Assembly (NCBI RefSeq): GCF_004210375.1
Contig: NC_134831.1
Coordinates: 3,100,001 to 3,164,000, forward strand
Direction of reading: 5' to 3'
DNA from: Tachypleus tridentatus
Taxonomy: Eukaryota; Arthropoda; Merostomata; Xiphosura; Limulidae
Length of the DNA: 64,000 nucleotides
Shown here one piece after another: positions 55,129 to 64,000 of the stretch. Both the position numbers and the translations under genes were made by a program. A model generated the notes under the pieces. That model saw nothing but the letters and a program-made list of their open reading frames with translations. It was not told the origin of the DNA and made no database searches. Each line of letters opens with the position of its first letter. Position 1 is the stretch's first letter.

Positions 55129-55401
55129 ATGGCTCAGCATGGCCAGGTGGTTAAGGCACTCGACTCCTAATCTGAGGATCCTGGGTTCGAATTCCCATCA
55201 CACCAAACATGCGAGCTCTTTCAGATATGAGGACGTTATGATGCGACGGTCAATCCCACGATTCGTTGGTAAAAAAGTAGCTCAAGAGTTGGTGGTGAAT
55301 GGTAATGACTAGCTGTCTTCCCTCTAGTCTTACACTACTAAATTAGGGACAGCTAGCACAGATAGTCCTCGTGTAGCTTTGTGCGAAATTCAAAACAAAC
55401 A
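55129..55401 (+). mobile_element. SINE-A, full length, with target-site duplication
   Basis: TCATCGACC at 55120-55128 and 55402-55410. Confidence 0.93.
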
Positions 55402-55410
55402 TCATCGACC

Positions 55411-56299
55411 CTCGTGAGATATTGAGATTATGACCGAAAAAATATCCATACTCAACTGAGGCATTAATGCATTCTAATCATTATAAGTTCTTAGTTTATG
55501 ACATTTCATGTTCCTAGTTAGGCCCCTATATTAACTTTTTTGTATTAGATCAGAGAATTAACTGTCGGTTCTTGTCTTTGTAGGAGGTTGATTTTATTAG
55601 AAGTTAGTAACGACATCATAACTCAGGTCTTGAGCTATCGATAAAGGAAGAGCGATTTTGTCGTTTTATTATTGATAAATATAGCTAATTATGAAAATAT
55701 CACTAGAAACAGTGAAAAAACTTCAATCTTACGACGTGAACGTACGCTAAAAAAAGAACCTATTTATTTTAACTTTTGTTTACATAAAAACATACCAGGT
55801 GGCACTGCAGTATGTCAGTGACAAGAATGGATACAGTGCTCACAATGTTGTACGTTTTTTGAGGTATAGTTTTAATTTTCTAATGTTGAAATTTATCGCA
55901 CATTATATATATAATTGTTTTCAAAGTTTTTATCTTATTTATATGTCTAAGAAAAAGTTCTAAAAATCTACTGTATTTATTATTCTTTTACATGGAAAAT
56001 GTGTATTTTCAATACATGTGTTTGTGTACAATGAGCGTCGGAAGTCGATGTTAATGTATTCGCGACCAATTTTAACTAGTTTGAGTGAGGAAAGACACTA
56101 TAACAAGCCAAGTACATCGAACGTAAACTGGTTTTGTGCTGCCATCTCGCGGAGAAAAGGCAGCTCGTGAATGTTGGAAACGTTTTGTTTTGTTTTTTTA
56201 CGCGTTCGATCAAGCGTTAAGATTCACTAAGTATCAACTGTACGACATTCTACAAGTCTGTACTTTAGAAATCAAACAAAACTAAGAACCTTAACGTCT
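55411..56299. other. AT-rich spacer, no gene seen
   Basis: No open frame or repeat recognised. Around 56095-56165 is less AT-rich (AACTGGTTTTGTGCTGCCAT, TCGCGGAGAAAAGGCAGC). Confidence 0.45.
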
Positions 56300-57215
56300 T
56301 GAATTATACTATAAATGACTCCAGTACTTCAGAAAAATCTGGAGATTATGTTTTAAGTGATATTAGAAATTCCAAAAACAAATTGTGCTACTAAAATATA
56401 GTTTGCATGGGTGAAGAATTGTGGTAACTAATGCGTAAATGCAAGATGGCTGATACTTAAATGACATTGATGACTAGCTGCCTACCCTCTAGTATTACAC
56501 TGCTAAATTAGGGACTGCTAGCGTAGATAGTCCTCGAGTAGCTTTGCGCGAAATTCAAAAACAAACTAACAAATAATGCATAAATGCAAGATAGCTGATA
56601 CTTAAATGACATTAGGATTAATAGTGGGAAAGTAAATCTACTTTCAATCCTATATAATAGGAACGTTTATTCTCTAACAAGGAAATTCCTAATTATTTCG
56701 GCAAATAGGGCTTAATGAATGTTTATGATAGATAATAAAAAATATACCACTATAGAAAGGCAGTTAGGATACGTTAGAAAGCTGGGACATGTTTTAGATA
56801 CTAATAGGTTCTAAGATAAATCATTACACACTGTCATAAGGTCTTATTTCAAGAGTAACAAGATGGGAAAAAAGCCTTTTTTTGTAAGTTTGTTTATACA
56901 TTCTGCAAGTTAATAAATGTTATAAATAATACTTGTAAAAACATTATCTTTATAAGAACAGTCACGTGAAACTATTGGTTACTTCCAGAGGTCCTCCCTG
57001 TGTGTTTGTTTGAATTTCGCGCAAAGTTATACGAGGGCTATCTGCGCTAACCGTTCATAATTTAGCAGTGTAAGACTAGAGGGAAGGCAGCTTGTTAGTC
57101 ACCACCTACCGTCAACTCTTGGTCTACTATTTTACCAACGAATAGGGGGATTGACAGTCATATATAACGCCTCCACGGCTGAAACGGCGAGCATATTTGG
57201 TGTGACGGGGATTCG
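56300..57215 (+). repeat. Left arm of a large inverted duplication
   Basis: Matches the reverse complement of 60265-61297, including CAGTACTTCA, GAATTGTGGTAACTAATGC, TAATAGGAACGTTTATTCTC and GAAACTATTGGTTACTTCCA. It includes two SINE-A segments, both shared with the other arm. Confidence 0.92.
56469..56571 (+). mobile_element. SINE-A 3' half with altered 5' junction
   Basis: Only GATGACTAGCTGCC to the CAAAC tail remains. It is preceded by a second copy (about 56432-56468) of the ATGCGTAAATGCAAGATGGC, TGATACTTAAATGACATT sequence that also follows it at 56577-56614. In the other arm the same SINE (60912-61153) is much longer and has no such extra copy. Confidence 0.85.
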
Positions 57216-57272
57216 AACCCGTGATCATCGGATTACGAGTAAAGGGCCTTTATCACCTGGCCATGCCCGTCC
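57004..57272 (-). mobile_element. SINE-A, spanning the inner end of the left arm
   Basis: Full-length. The part up to about 57215 is duplicated in the right arm (60265-60485) and the head beyond it is not. Confidence 0.9.
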
Positions 57273-57530
57273 TTATTTGTGTTCTTATCTTATCTTGAGT
57301 AGTTACAATCTTTACCCATGCACAAATTTCTTCAGACATAGAAATAGCCTCTGTTTTCAAAAATATCCTGATAAAATATGTAAGTCACTATAAAATTGTG
57401 AATTTGTTATAAGTTACTTGCGTAGTTATAATTGTGTTTTGATATTTTTGACCTGAACAGCAACTTAACGCGATTATGGGATAAACGTACAGATCAACAA
57501 ACACATGGCTTAATAAATTTATCATTCCTA

Positions 57531-57818
57531 GCCCGGCATGGCCAAACGTGTTAAGGCGTGCGACTCCTCATCTGAGGGTCGCGGGTTCGCATCCCGTTTG
57601 CGCCAAACATGCTCGCCCTTTCAGCCGTGGGGGCGTTATAATGTGACGGTCAATCCCACTATTCGTTGGTAAAAGAGTAGCCCAAGAGTGGGCGGTGGGT
57701 GGTGATGACTACCTGCCTTCCCTCTCGTCTTACACTGCTAAATTAGGGACGGCTAACACAGATAACCCTCGAGTAGCTTTGTGCGAAATTTCAAAACAAA
57801 GAAACAAGCAAACAAATC
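57531..57818 (+). mobile_element. SINE-A, full length, young
   Basis: ATCATTCCTA at 57521-57530 and 57819-57828. Lies in the spacer of the inverted duplication. Confidence 0.97.
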
Positions 57819-57828
57819 ATCATTCCTA

Positions 57829-58398
57829 ACATAGAAATTCTAACAAAAAGGAAAGTAAAACAGTTAAAAGCACTTGCAGCTACGTAGCTACTCGTGATGC
57901 GTTCAGCGAAATATCATGGCTCGAGCCTTGAGCCTTTGAACCTTCAGCCCAGCAAGCTAACTACCTGGAGAGATTAATTTCCTATTCAGTAAGGGAATTG
58001 TGTACAGTTTTTTTTTTCCTGGAAAGTAACTTAGGCAGTGACGTGCACAGGAGAGGTAGTTGGGTGAGTTCGAGTCCCCGCCTTACTTCTCTTGTGCTCT
58101 AAAAGTGCCTTTTTTCTCACTCACAGAAAATTATTCGTTGTTACAAAAAGACACGCTTGATTCTACATCTTTCTTACTGCAAATCATTAAAATAATAACG
58201 TCTCGACTTTAAAATGAATGGCACACGGAAAACTGTAGTATTTTTACAGTAAAAATAAAATAATCGTGATGTGTTATTAACTGTTAATACTTAGTGATTC
58301 CCTGTTATGATTACTTGTGGCTTTTCACCCTGTGTTTCCCAAAGTCAACCAAAAGCCCCTATAGTCTCCTTTAAAACTCACTTCCTTTCTCTCAAAAC
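57829..58398. other. AT-rich spacer with possible SINE head remnants
   Basis: Two stretches (about 57905-57978 and 58060-58090, GGGTGAGTTCGAGTCCCCGC) resemble degraded tRNA-like heads. No gene seen. Confidence 0.35.
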
Positions 58399-58524
58399 GT
58401 CCCCTGCTGGTATAGCGGTAAGTCTACGGATTTACAATGCTAAAAGCAGGGGTTCGATTCTCCTCGGTGGAATCAGCAGACAACCCGATGTGGCTTCGCT
58501 ATAAGAAAACACACACACACACAT
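58399..58524 (+). mobile_element. SINE-B, full length
   Basis: CCCCTGCTGGTATAGCGGTA head, CAGGGGTTCGATTCTCCTCG B box and (AC)n tail. Confidence 0.9.
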
Positions 58525-59253
58525 ACATACTCCCTCAAAAAATGTTTGCCCTACAGTTGTTGAACTGCCTTTTACTGTTGATGAGTCCTTACACATTTAA
58601 TGCCATCTACATGTGGCTCACCTTAGATTAAAAGTATTCCTTTAAAAAATAAAACAGTACTATTACAATACACAAGGGCATAGATAAACGTACGCCCGTG
58701 GGTAACATTGAAAATTCAAGATACCTACTTTCTTGGTTATAAAATCTTAAGTACAGGGGTTATGAACTCTTCTGTGTGTGACAGATTTCATTATTCTTTT
58801 TTAAATTAGGGCACTATATGTGTAGAATGGTATTTTTCAACAAATGAACACGCAGTGTGTATGTACGACGCAGTATCACATAAATAAGTTACTCTAAAAG
58901 GGGTAATTTAAAATACCTCGTTAATTGGCAGTAATGACGTAATGAGTTCATGAAAAAGTATCATTTTTCGTGTTTTTATTACATTAAAAAATTACATTTG
59001 TTCATTTTATGCCGTTACAAAAGATTTCTGATATTAACGCTTATTGTTTTTCTTCCAACAAAATTCAGAAAAAAATAATAATACAATGATTGAAATTTAA
59101 ACCTGAAACTGCACATTTTGTGACAGTTTTTGCCTATATAATCCATATAAAATTAACCAGAGAGGCTGCATAAAGTTTAATGTAGCAGGAAGGGGAGAAA
59201 CGTTTTCGCTCATCCTCACGAGCGTAATTCAAGTGTGTACCTAATTCTTGGTT
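58525..59253. other. AT-rich spacer, no gene seen
   Basis: Nothing recognised in this stretch. Confidence 0.5.
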
Positions 59254-59379
59254 ACCCCTTCTCCAGTGGTACAGCAGTATGTTTACGGACTAACAACGCT
59301 AAAAACACGAGTTTCGATACCCCTTGTGTGCAGAACACAGATATCCTGTTATGTAGCTTTGTATTTCATTAGAAACAAA
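59254..59379 (+). mobile_element. SINE-C
   Basis: CCCCTTCTCCAGTGGTACAG head, GTTTCGATACCCCTTGTGTG, TTTGTATTTCATTAGAAAC. Confidence 0.8.
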
Positions 59380-59380
59380 G

Positions 59381-59613
59381 AAGCCACCTGGTGGTTATGG
59401 GGCTTGACTGGTAATCTGTGAATTGGGGGTTCGAATTTCACCTTTAAAGGAGATGTGATGTGCAATTCAATTCCACTTTTCATTAGTAAACGAATAGCCC
59501 AAGTGACAGAAGTGGGTGGCGTTGACTGAGTGTCTTCTTTGTAATCTTACTTCTAAATGAGAGACGCCCAGCGGAGGCAGACTTCGAGTAGCTTCACGCG
59601 AAATTAAACAAAC
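59381..59613 (+). mobile_element. Diverged SINE related to SINE-A
   Basis: CCACCTGGTGGTTATGGGGC head, GGGGGTTCGAATTTCACC B box, CCAAGTGACAGAAGTGGGTG and TTCACGCGAAATTAAACAAA tail. Confidence 0.7.
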
Positions 59614-60208
59614 AATTGCCTAGTTACGCCAATGATTTTATAGGCGAAGCAATTTGTTTCAAAGTAAATCGTTAAGAAAAGAAAGCAGACTTAATAATAA
59701 GTCTTGTCCTCATTCATTCCTTTCTGGCTTAAGAAAATTAAAACATGTTTTAATGTGGTCGTTCTCAATATGAGGTTTTCAGGTTGATTTACGAAACATA
59801 TGCTGAGAATTTGTATGTTATGTACCAAGCTTTCAACTGGAATCCACTGACAATAAAAGGAAAAATACAAACTTTATGATTTATGTAAACGTACGTGATA
59901 AGTCACTTGAAATAATAACTCGCTTGGATTATAAGGAGGTGTCACACTTCACCTAAACTTGATGAAATACCACCTTTTTTTTAAAGGTAATATTAACAAA
60001 TCTCAGAGGAGTTTCGCTTCACTGAACGCTTGGTATTGCAGTAGCCAGTAACGCGTTAAAGCACTGGTGGGTTCTGGGTGAAATATAAATTATCGCCTCT
60101 CCCCTCTGCCTTACCCCTGTTTTAAAGAAAATACCACACAATTTAATACACTGAACTTATTAGCGATGAGAACATAAAATAAAGAAAAAAGAAAAAAATA
60201 TATATATT
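59614..60208. other. AT-rich spacer, no gene seen
   Basis: Nothing recognised in this stretch. Confidence 0.5.
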
Positions 60209-60250
60209 CAAAAATAGTGTATTGTTATTATACGATTTATATTTTATTAT
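60209..60250. repeat. About 40-bp direct repeat flanking the right arm
   Basis: AGTGTATTGTTATTATACGA, TTTATATTTTATTA here, and AGTGTATTGTTATTATAGTA, TTCATATTTTATTA at 61283-61318, bracket the right arm of the inverted duplication. Confidence 0.8.
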
Positions 60251-60269
60251 TTACAATAAAATATAAATC
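60230..60269. repeat. Perfect 15-bp hairpin at the right arm's inner boundary
   Basis: GATTTATATTTTATT and its exact reverse complement AATAAAATATAAATC are separated by about 7-8 bases. The duplicated SINE sequence starts where the hairpin ends. Confidence 0.85.
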
Positions 60270-60485
60270 CTCCATCATACCAAATATGCTCGCCCTTTCA
60301 GCCATGGAGGAGTTATATGTGACGGTCAATCCCCCTATTCTTTGGTAAAATAGTAGCCTAAGAGTTGACGGTAGGTGGTGGTGACTAGCTAGCTGCCTTC
60401 CCTCTAGTCTTACACTGATAAATTATGAACGGTTAGCGCAGATAGCCCTCGTATAGCTTTGCGCGAAATTCAAACAAACACACAG
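60265..60485 (+). mobile_element. SINE-A without its tRNA head (in the right arm)
   Basis: Begins AATCCTCCATCATACCAAAT inside the B-box side and runs to CAAACAAACACAC. It corresponds to the 3' part of 57004-57272. Confidence 0.9.
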
Positions 60486-60911
60486 GGAAGACCTCTGGAA
60501 GTAACCAATAGTTTCACGTGGCTGTTCTTATAAAGATAATGTTTTTACAAGTATTATTTATAACTTTTATTAACTAGCAGAATGTATAAACAAACTTACA
60601 ATAAAAGGTTTTTTTTCCATCTTGTTACTCTTGAAATAAGACCTTATGATAGTGTGTAATGATTTATCTTAGAACCTACTAGTGTCTAAAACATGTCCTA
60701 GCTTTCTAACGTATCCTAACTGCCTTTGTATAGTGGTATATTTTTTATTATCTATCATAAACATTCATTGAGCCCTATTTGCCGAAATGATTAGGAATTT
60801 CCTTGTTAGAGAATAAACGTTCCTATTATATAGGATTGAAAGTAGATTTACTTTCCCGCTGTTGATCCTAATGTCATTTAAGTATCAGCCATCTTGCATT
60901 TATGCATTATT

Positions 60912-61153
60912 TGTTAGTTTGTTTTTGAATTTCGCGCAAAGCTCCTCGAGGACTATCTACGCTAGCCGTCCCTAATTTAGCAGTGTAAGACTAGAGGGTA
61001 GGCAGCTAGTCATCACCACCCACCGCCAACTCTTGGACTACTCCTCTACCAACGAATAGTAGGATTGACTGTCACATTATAACGCCCCCACGGCTGAAAA
61101 GGCGAACATGTTTGGTGCGACGAGGATGCGAACCCGCGACCCTCAGATTACGA
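60912..61153 (-). mobile_element. SINE-A (in the right arm), 5'-truncated, with target-site duplication
   Basis: Runs from TTTGTTTTTGAATTTCGCGC to CCTCAGATTACG, with ATTTATGCATTA repeated on both sides (about 60898-60909 and 61154-61165). It is the intact counterpart of the rearranged copy at 56469-56571. Confidence 0.9.
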
Positions 61154-61591
61154 ATTTATGCATTAGTTACCACAATTCTTCACCTATGCAAACTATATTT
61201 CAGTAGTACAATTTGTTTTTGGAATTTCCAATGTCACTTGAAACATAATCTCCAGATTTTTTGAAGTACTGAATCATTCATAGTGTATTGTTATTATAGT
61301 ATTCATATTTTATTAATCATAATTATAGTCGCAACATGTGGTGAGCAATGGTAGTAGCTACATATTCTAATTTGCACTGATGTAATAATATTACTTTGGT
61401 TCTTAAGCATACAAATCTAATAGTTTAACAAGAACTCTTGATTTTAATATCGTCAGGGTTTTTGAATCATCTTGTACTTATTTATAATACTAAGTTACTT
61501 TGACATTCAAAAATATACATTAATTATTTCTATTTTTCCGCTGAACAACTTCTAACACTTTTTTTTTATATTAGGACGTTACAATTATCAG

Positions 61592-61804
61592 TTACTGTTC
61601 TAAATGCCGATAGGCCTGAAAATTGTGATAAAAATCACGTACACTGCAGATGTTTTCTTCCCCACGCATTCCTCTCAGTTCGTCCGTTTCGGATTCAAAA
61701 TCAGAGATGTGAAAAAAAAGTAGCTTTTCAGGTGGCGGTTCATTGAATACTAAGAAACAGCACTTTTTATCCTCACTAAGTACATTAAATTTCGCTCTCA
61801 TTTT
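61592..61804 (-). CDS. Short coding-like frame, possibly a caspase-type exon or pseudogene
   Basis: Minus strand, ATG at 61801 to stop at 61592, 69 residues. Composition is unlike the AT-driven translations around it (many Glu, Asp, Arg, Pro-Pro-Pro, two Cys). The arrangement KKCCFLVFNE, then DELRGMRGEENICSVRDFYH, NFQAYRHLEQ is reminiscent of a caspase p20 start (hydrophobic strand, Arg-x-Gly, Asp-x-x-x-Leu, Phe). The usual Gly-Thr and His motifs are not seen. A stop lies immediately upstream in frame. ACA|GTAACT near 61594 could be a donor. A chance frame or pseudogene remains possible. Confidence 0.3.
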   Translation of the reverse strand, partial: KMRAKFNVLSEDKKCCFLVFNEPPPEKLLFFHISDFESETDELRGMRGEENICSVRDFYHNFQAYRHLEQ

Positions 61805-61988
61805 TCATTGGCTCAGTGAAAAATTGAAATCTATACTAAACTCAAACCATTTGTCCGGTTGATACCTATTTAAACTTAATATTTTAAAAATCTACTTGAG
61901 CTCCTACAAGAAATTTCGTTCAAATAGGCTAATAAACTTATAACGTTAAGATAAAACACACACAGACGGACGGACAGCTCTGCTCTTT

Positions 61989-62017
61989 ATATGTGTGTAT
62001 ATATATATATATATATT
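61989..62017. repeat. (TA)n/(TG)n microsatellite
   Basis: TATGTGTGTATATATATATA and a few further units. Confidence 0.9.
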
Positions 62018-62099
62018 CCCGAATGTTCAGTCTCAATAATTTAAATAACCTTCCTTGGAATTATTTAAAGTAGCCTTTATGTAGCTTAATACAGTTATT

Positions 62100-62370
62100 T
62101 GTCTGAAAATTTCGCGAAAATGTTTTAAAGGGTTTCTTCGGATAACCGTCCCTAATTCTGAGGTGATAGCTACTAGAGAACTACTCACCAGCACCAAGTC
62201 ACCAGCACCCACCACCTGGAATACTAGTGTCTAACTGAATCGTGAGATTTAACTGTCATTCTTAAAGCACATTCCCAATTCCAAAGTACGAGCGCAATTT
62301 TTTTTAATAATGAATACTTAGATCTATAGTCTGGGCAGGCTAGCCACTTGGCCAAATACGGTCTCCTTTA
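62100..62370 (-). mobile_element. SINE-D, diverged
   Basis: AAAATTTCGCGAAAATGTTT, ATAACCGTCCCTAATTCTGA, ACCAGCACCCACCACCTGGA, TCTAACTGAATCGTGAGATT and a head CTAGCCACTTGGCCA near 62340-62355. Confidence 0.6.
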
Positions 62371-62531
62371 TGAAAAGCTCACTGGATACAGATATACTCA
62401 ATAACCATACGTTAATACTAAATAATTAACACGAGCCACGTTCCTACACAATCTTCTCAACACATCTGAAGCATGTACTTGGTAGAGAAGTATTACAAAT
62501 TAATACAACATTTTTTATCTTACCAATAAAT

Positions 62532-62640
62532 TCCCCCCAGTGAGCCAACGTAATTTCAAAACGGTAAAATCCAGAGTTTGATTTCATGTAGTGAACAGAG
62601 CGCAGACAGCCTGTTGTGTAGTTCTCCGCTAAAAAACAAT
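62532..62640 (+). mobile_element. SINE-C, diverged
   Basis: CCCCCCAGTGAGCCAACGTA head, AACAGAGCGCAGACAGCCTG, TTGTGTAGTTCTCCGC. Confidence 0.6.
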
Positions 62641-62718
62641 TTTCAGCAAGTAAAAAAAAACCACACAAAACAACAAATCGCAAATTATCTTTTGCATTCG
62701 TTTGACAAGACTGAACCT

Positions 62719-62841
62719 TCCCCCCAGAGGCACAGCGGCATGTCTGTACTTGAAACACTTGAAACCTGGTTTCGATACCCGTTGTGGGCAGAGCACAAAT
62801 AGCCAACTGTGCAGTTTTGTGCTTTACTTCAAAGAAACAAA
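62719..62841 (+). mobile_element. SINE-C
   Basis: CCCCCCAGAGGCACAGCGGC head, GGTTTCGATACCCGTTGTGG, AGAGCACAAATAGCCAACTG, TTTACTTCAAAGAAACAAAC. Minus-strand frames at 62444-62806 are shadows of this and the previous copy. Confidence 0.85.
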
Positions 62842-63583
62842 CTGAACTTTGTTAAGTTTTCTGCGCGCCATCTACTGTAAAACATAAAGTTCCAAGCATG
62901 AAAATGTTTTATTTCGTCGACTTTGTCAATTATAGTGTTACTCATAACGTACCGTTTGGTTTTAGTGTTGGACGTTTCGTTCCAGTTTGTTGACCATCGA
63001 AAAGCGGTCATTCATTCCTATATCAATAATAGTTCTTATTGTAGAAAATCCTTGTCGTTCGTGTAAAGTCAGTCTCTGTTAATACGTTAAAACCTTTTTT
63101 AACCGCATGCTGAATTTCAGCACCGTGAATTATATGCATTAAAAAACAACAAGGACATATTTACAATTATATTTAGAACAAAAAATTACATTTATTTATT
63201 AAAGGCTAAGGTATAATAAATTAATTATATCTACTACATACTCTAGAAGACGTCACCGGTGTATAGGCAAGTAATTGTATTGTTTAAAGCGTATTTACAG
63301 AAACAAAAATAGTTATGTTAAAGTTATTTTGATACTTTTATACAATTTTAAATGATTTAGTTAAAGCTGCTTTGTATATTTCTGACTCAATAATCATTTA
63401 CTATAAGACTCTTTAAATACAGTTCAAGAAAATCAATAATCCGAATACACTTGGGAGCTGAAACTTCTTTCGTCAGAAGTAAGAGGTTTAACGAGTTTCT
63501 TGAAGTATGGCGTATATACTTGTTTTCACCGCACAAATATATCACTTACTTAATACCTGAAACATTAAATCAAACTTATATAT
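62842..63583. other. AT-rich spacer, no gene seen
   Basis: Nothing recognised in this stretch. Confidence 0.5.
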
Positions 63584-63855
63584 ACACTCTTAAGACATCA
63601 TGGAACATATCAATATACATATACACTCTCTAGAATTTATAATTTTTACATGAATCCAAATATGTCTACACAGTGTATACACTCTCAAAGCACCATGGAA
63701 CATTACCAATATACACACACTCTCTCTAGAATTTATAATTTTAACATCAATCCAAATATGTCTACACAGTGTATACACTCTCAAGGCAACATGGAACATA
63801 CCAATACACACTCTCTTTTTAGAATTTGTTATACTCTCTACATCAATTCAAAGAT
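63584..63855. repeat. Tandem repeat, unit about 95 bp, nearly three copies
   Basis: CATGGAACAT(A/T), CAATATACACACACTCTCT, AGAATTTATAATTTTTACAT, AATCCAAATATGTCTACACA and GTGTATACACTCTCAA. Confidence 0.9.
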
Positions 63856-63867
63856 GCCTGTACAAGG

Positions 63868-64000
63868 GATCTCGACATGGCCAGGTGATTAAGGCATTGG
63901 ACTCGCAATCTGAAAGCCGCGGATTCGAATTCCCGTCACACCAAACACGCTCGACCTTTCATCCGTAGGGGCGTTATAATATGACGGTCAATCCCACTAT
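63868..64000 (+). mobile_element. SINE-A, cut by window end
   Basis: Head ATCTCGACATGGCCAGGTGA through TATGACGGTCAATCCCACTA at the last base. Confidence 0.9.

Larger units (their letters stand above)
60265..61297 (-). repeat. Right arm of the large inverted duplication
   Basis: Reverse-complement partner of 56300-57215. By eye the aligned blocks agree at roughly nine bases in ten. It is longer than the left arm because its internal SINE is more complete. Confidence 0.92.

Noticed and set aside
62444..62806. 120-codon minus-strand frame
   Set aside because: Antisense of two SINE-C copies.

Overview
The window is AT-rich, intron- and repeat-dominated animal DNA. No bacterial or viral gene organisation is visible. 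I found one convincing host coding exon and a very dense load of short retroposons, decayed DNA transposons and minisatellites. The most abundant repeat is a roughly 275-bp tRNA-Thr-like SINE (called SINE-A here). From memory it matches a family common in horseshoe crab (Limulus/Tachypleus) sequence, so a xiphosuran or other chelicerate is my best guess. No database search was possible, so the organism call is an inference.

Layout. 1-29 kb: AT-rich spacer with SINE-A, two shorter related tRNA-like SINEs (SINE-B with an ACAC tail, SINE-C with a CAAA tail), a TA-flanked mariner-type MITE at 9819-10225, six minisatellites, three copies of a small palindromic element with hammerhead-like core motifs (20.0, 22.7 and 25.9 kb), and weak Tc1-like coding remains at 24.1-24.9 kb. 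29.9-31.4 kb: a dead mariner with a SINE-A inserted in the first codons of its transposase. 32.5-35.4 kb: three minisatellites, one of them hairpin-forming. 38.4-39.5 kb: the only good host gene signal, a coding exon (ATG at 38700, splice donor after 39516) for the cytoplasmic N-terminus and membrane anchor of a type II membrane protein. The rest of its exons are not in evidence, and 39.5-64 kb may be its first intron or intergenic DNA. 49.9-51.8 kb: a nearly full-length but broken Tc1-type element with long terminal inverted repeats, one of them split by a SINE. 54.0-54.9 kb: a TTAA-flanked piggyBac remnant carrying a striking run of heat-shock-element pentamers. 56.3-61.3 kb: a large inverted duplication (arms about 0.9-1.0 kb, spacer about 3 kb) that captured SINE copies. 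61.6-61.8 kb: a short minus-strand reading frame with non-random composition, possibly caspase-like. The window ends inside another SINE-A.

The elements work on one another rather than as a pathway. SINEs depend on a LINE partner that is not present here, and no intact reverse transcriptase was seen. The MITE depends on a mariner-type transposase that is dead in this window. Many SINE-A copies keep 8-12-bp target-site duplications, so insertion order can be read: Tc1 and mariner first, SINE-A later.
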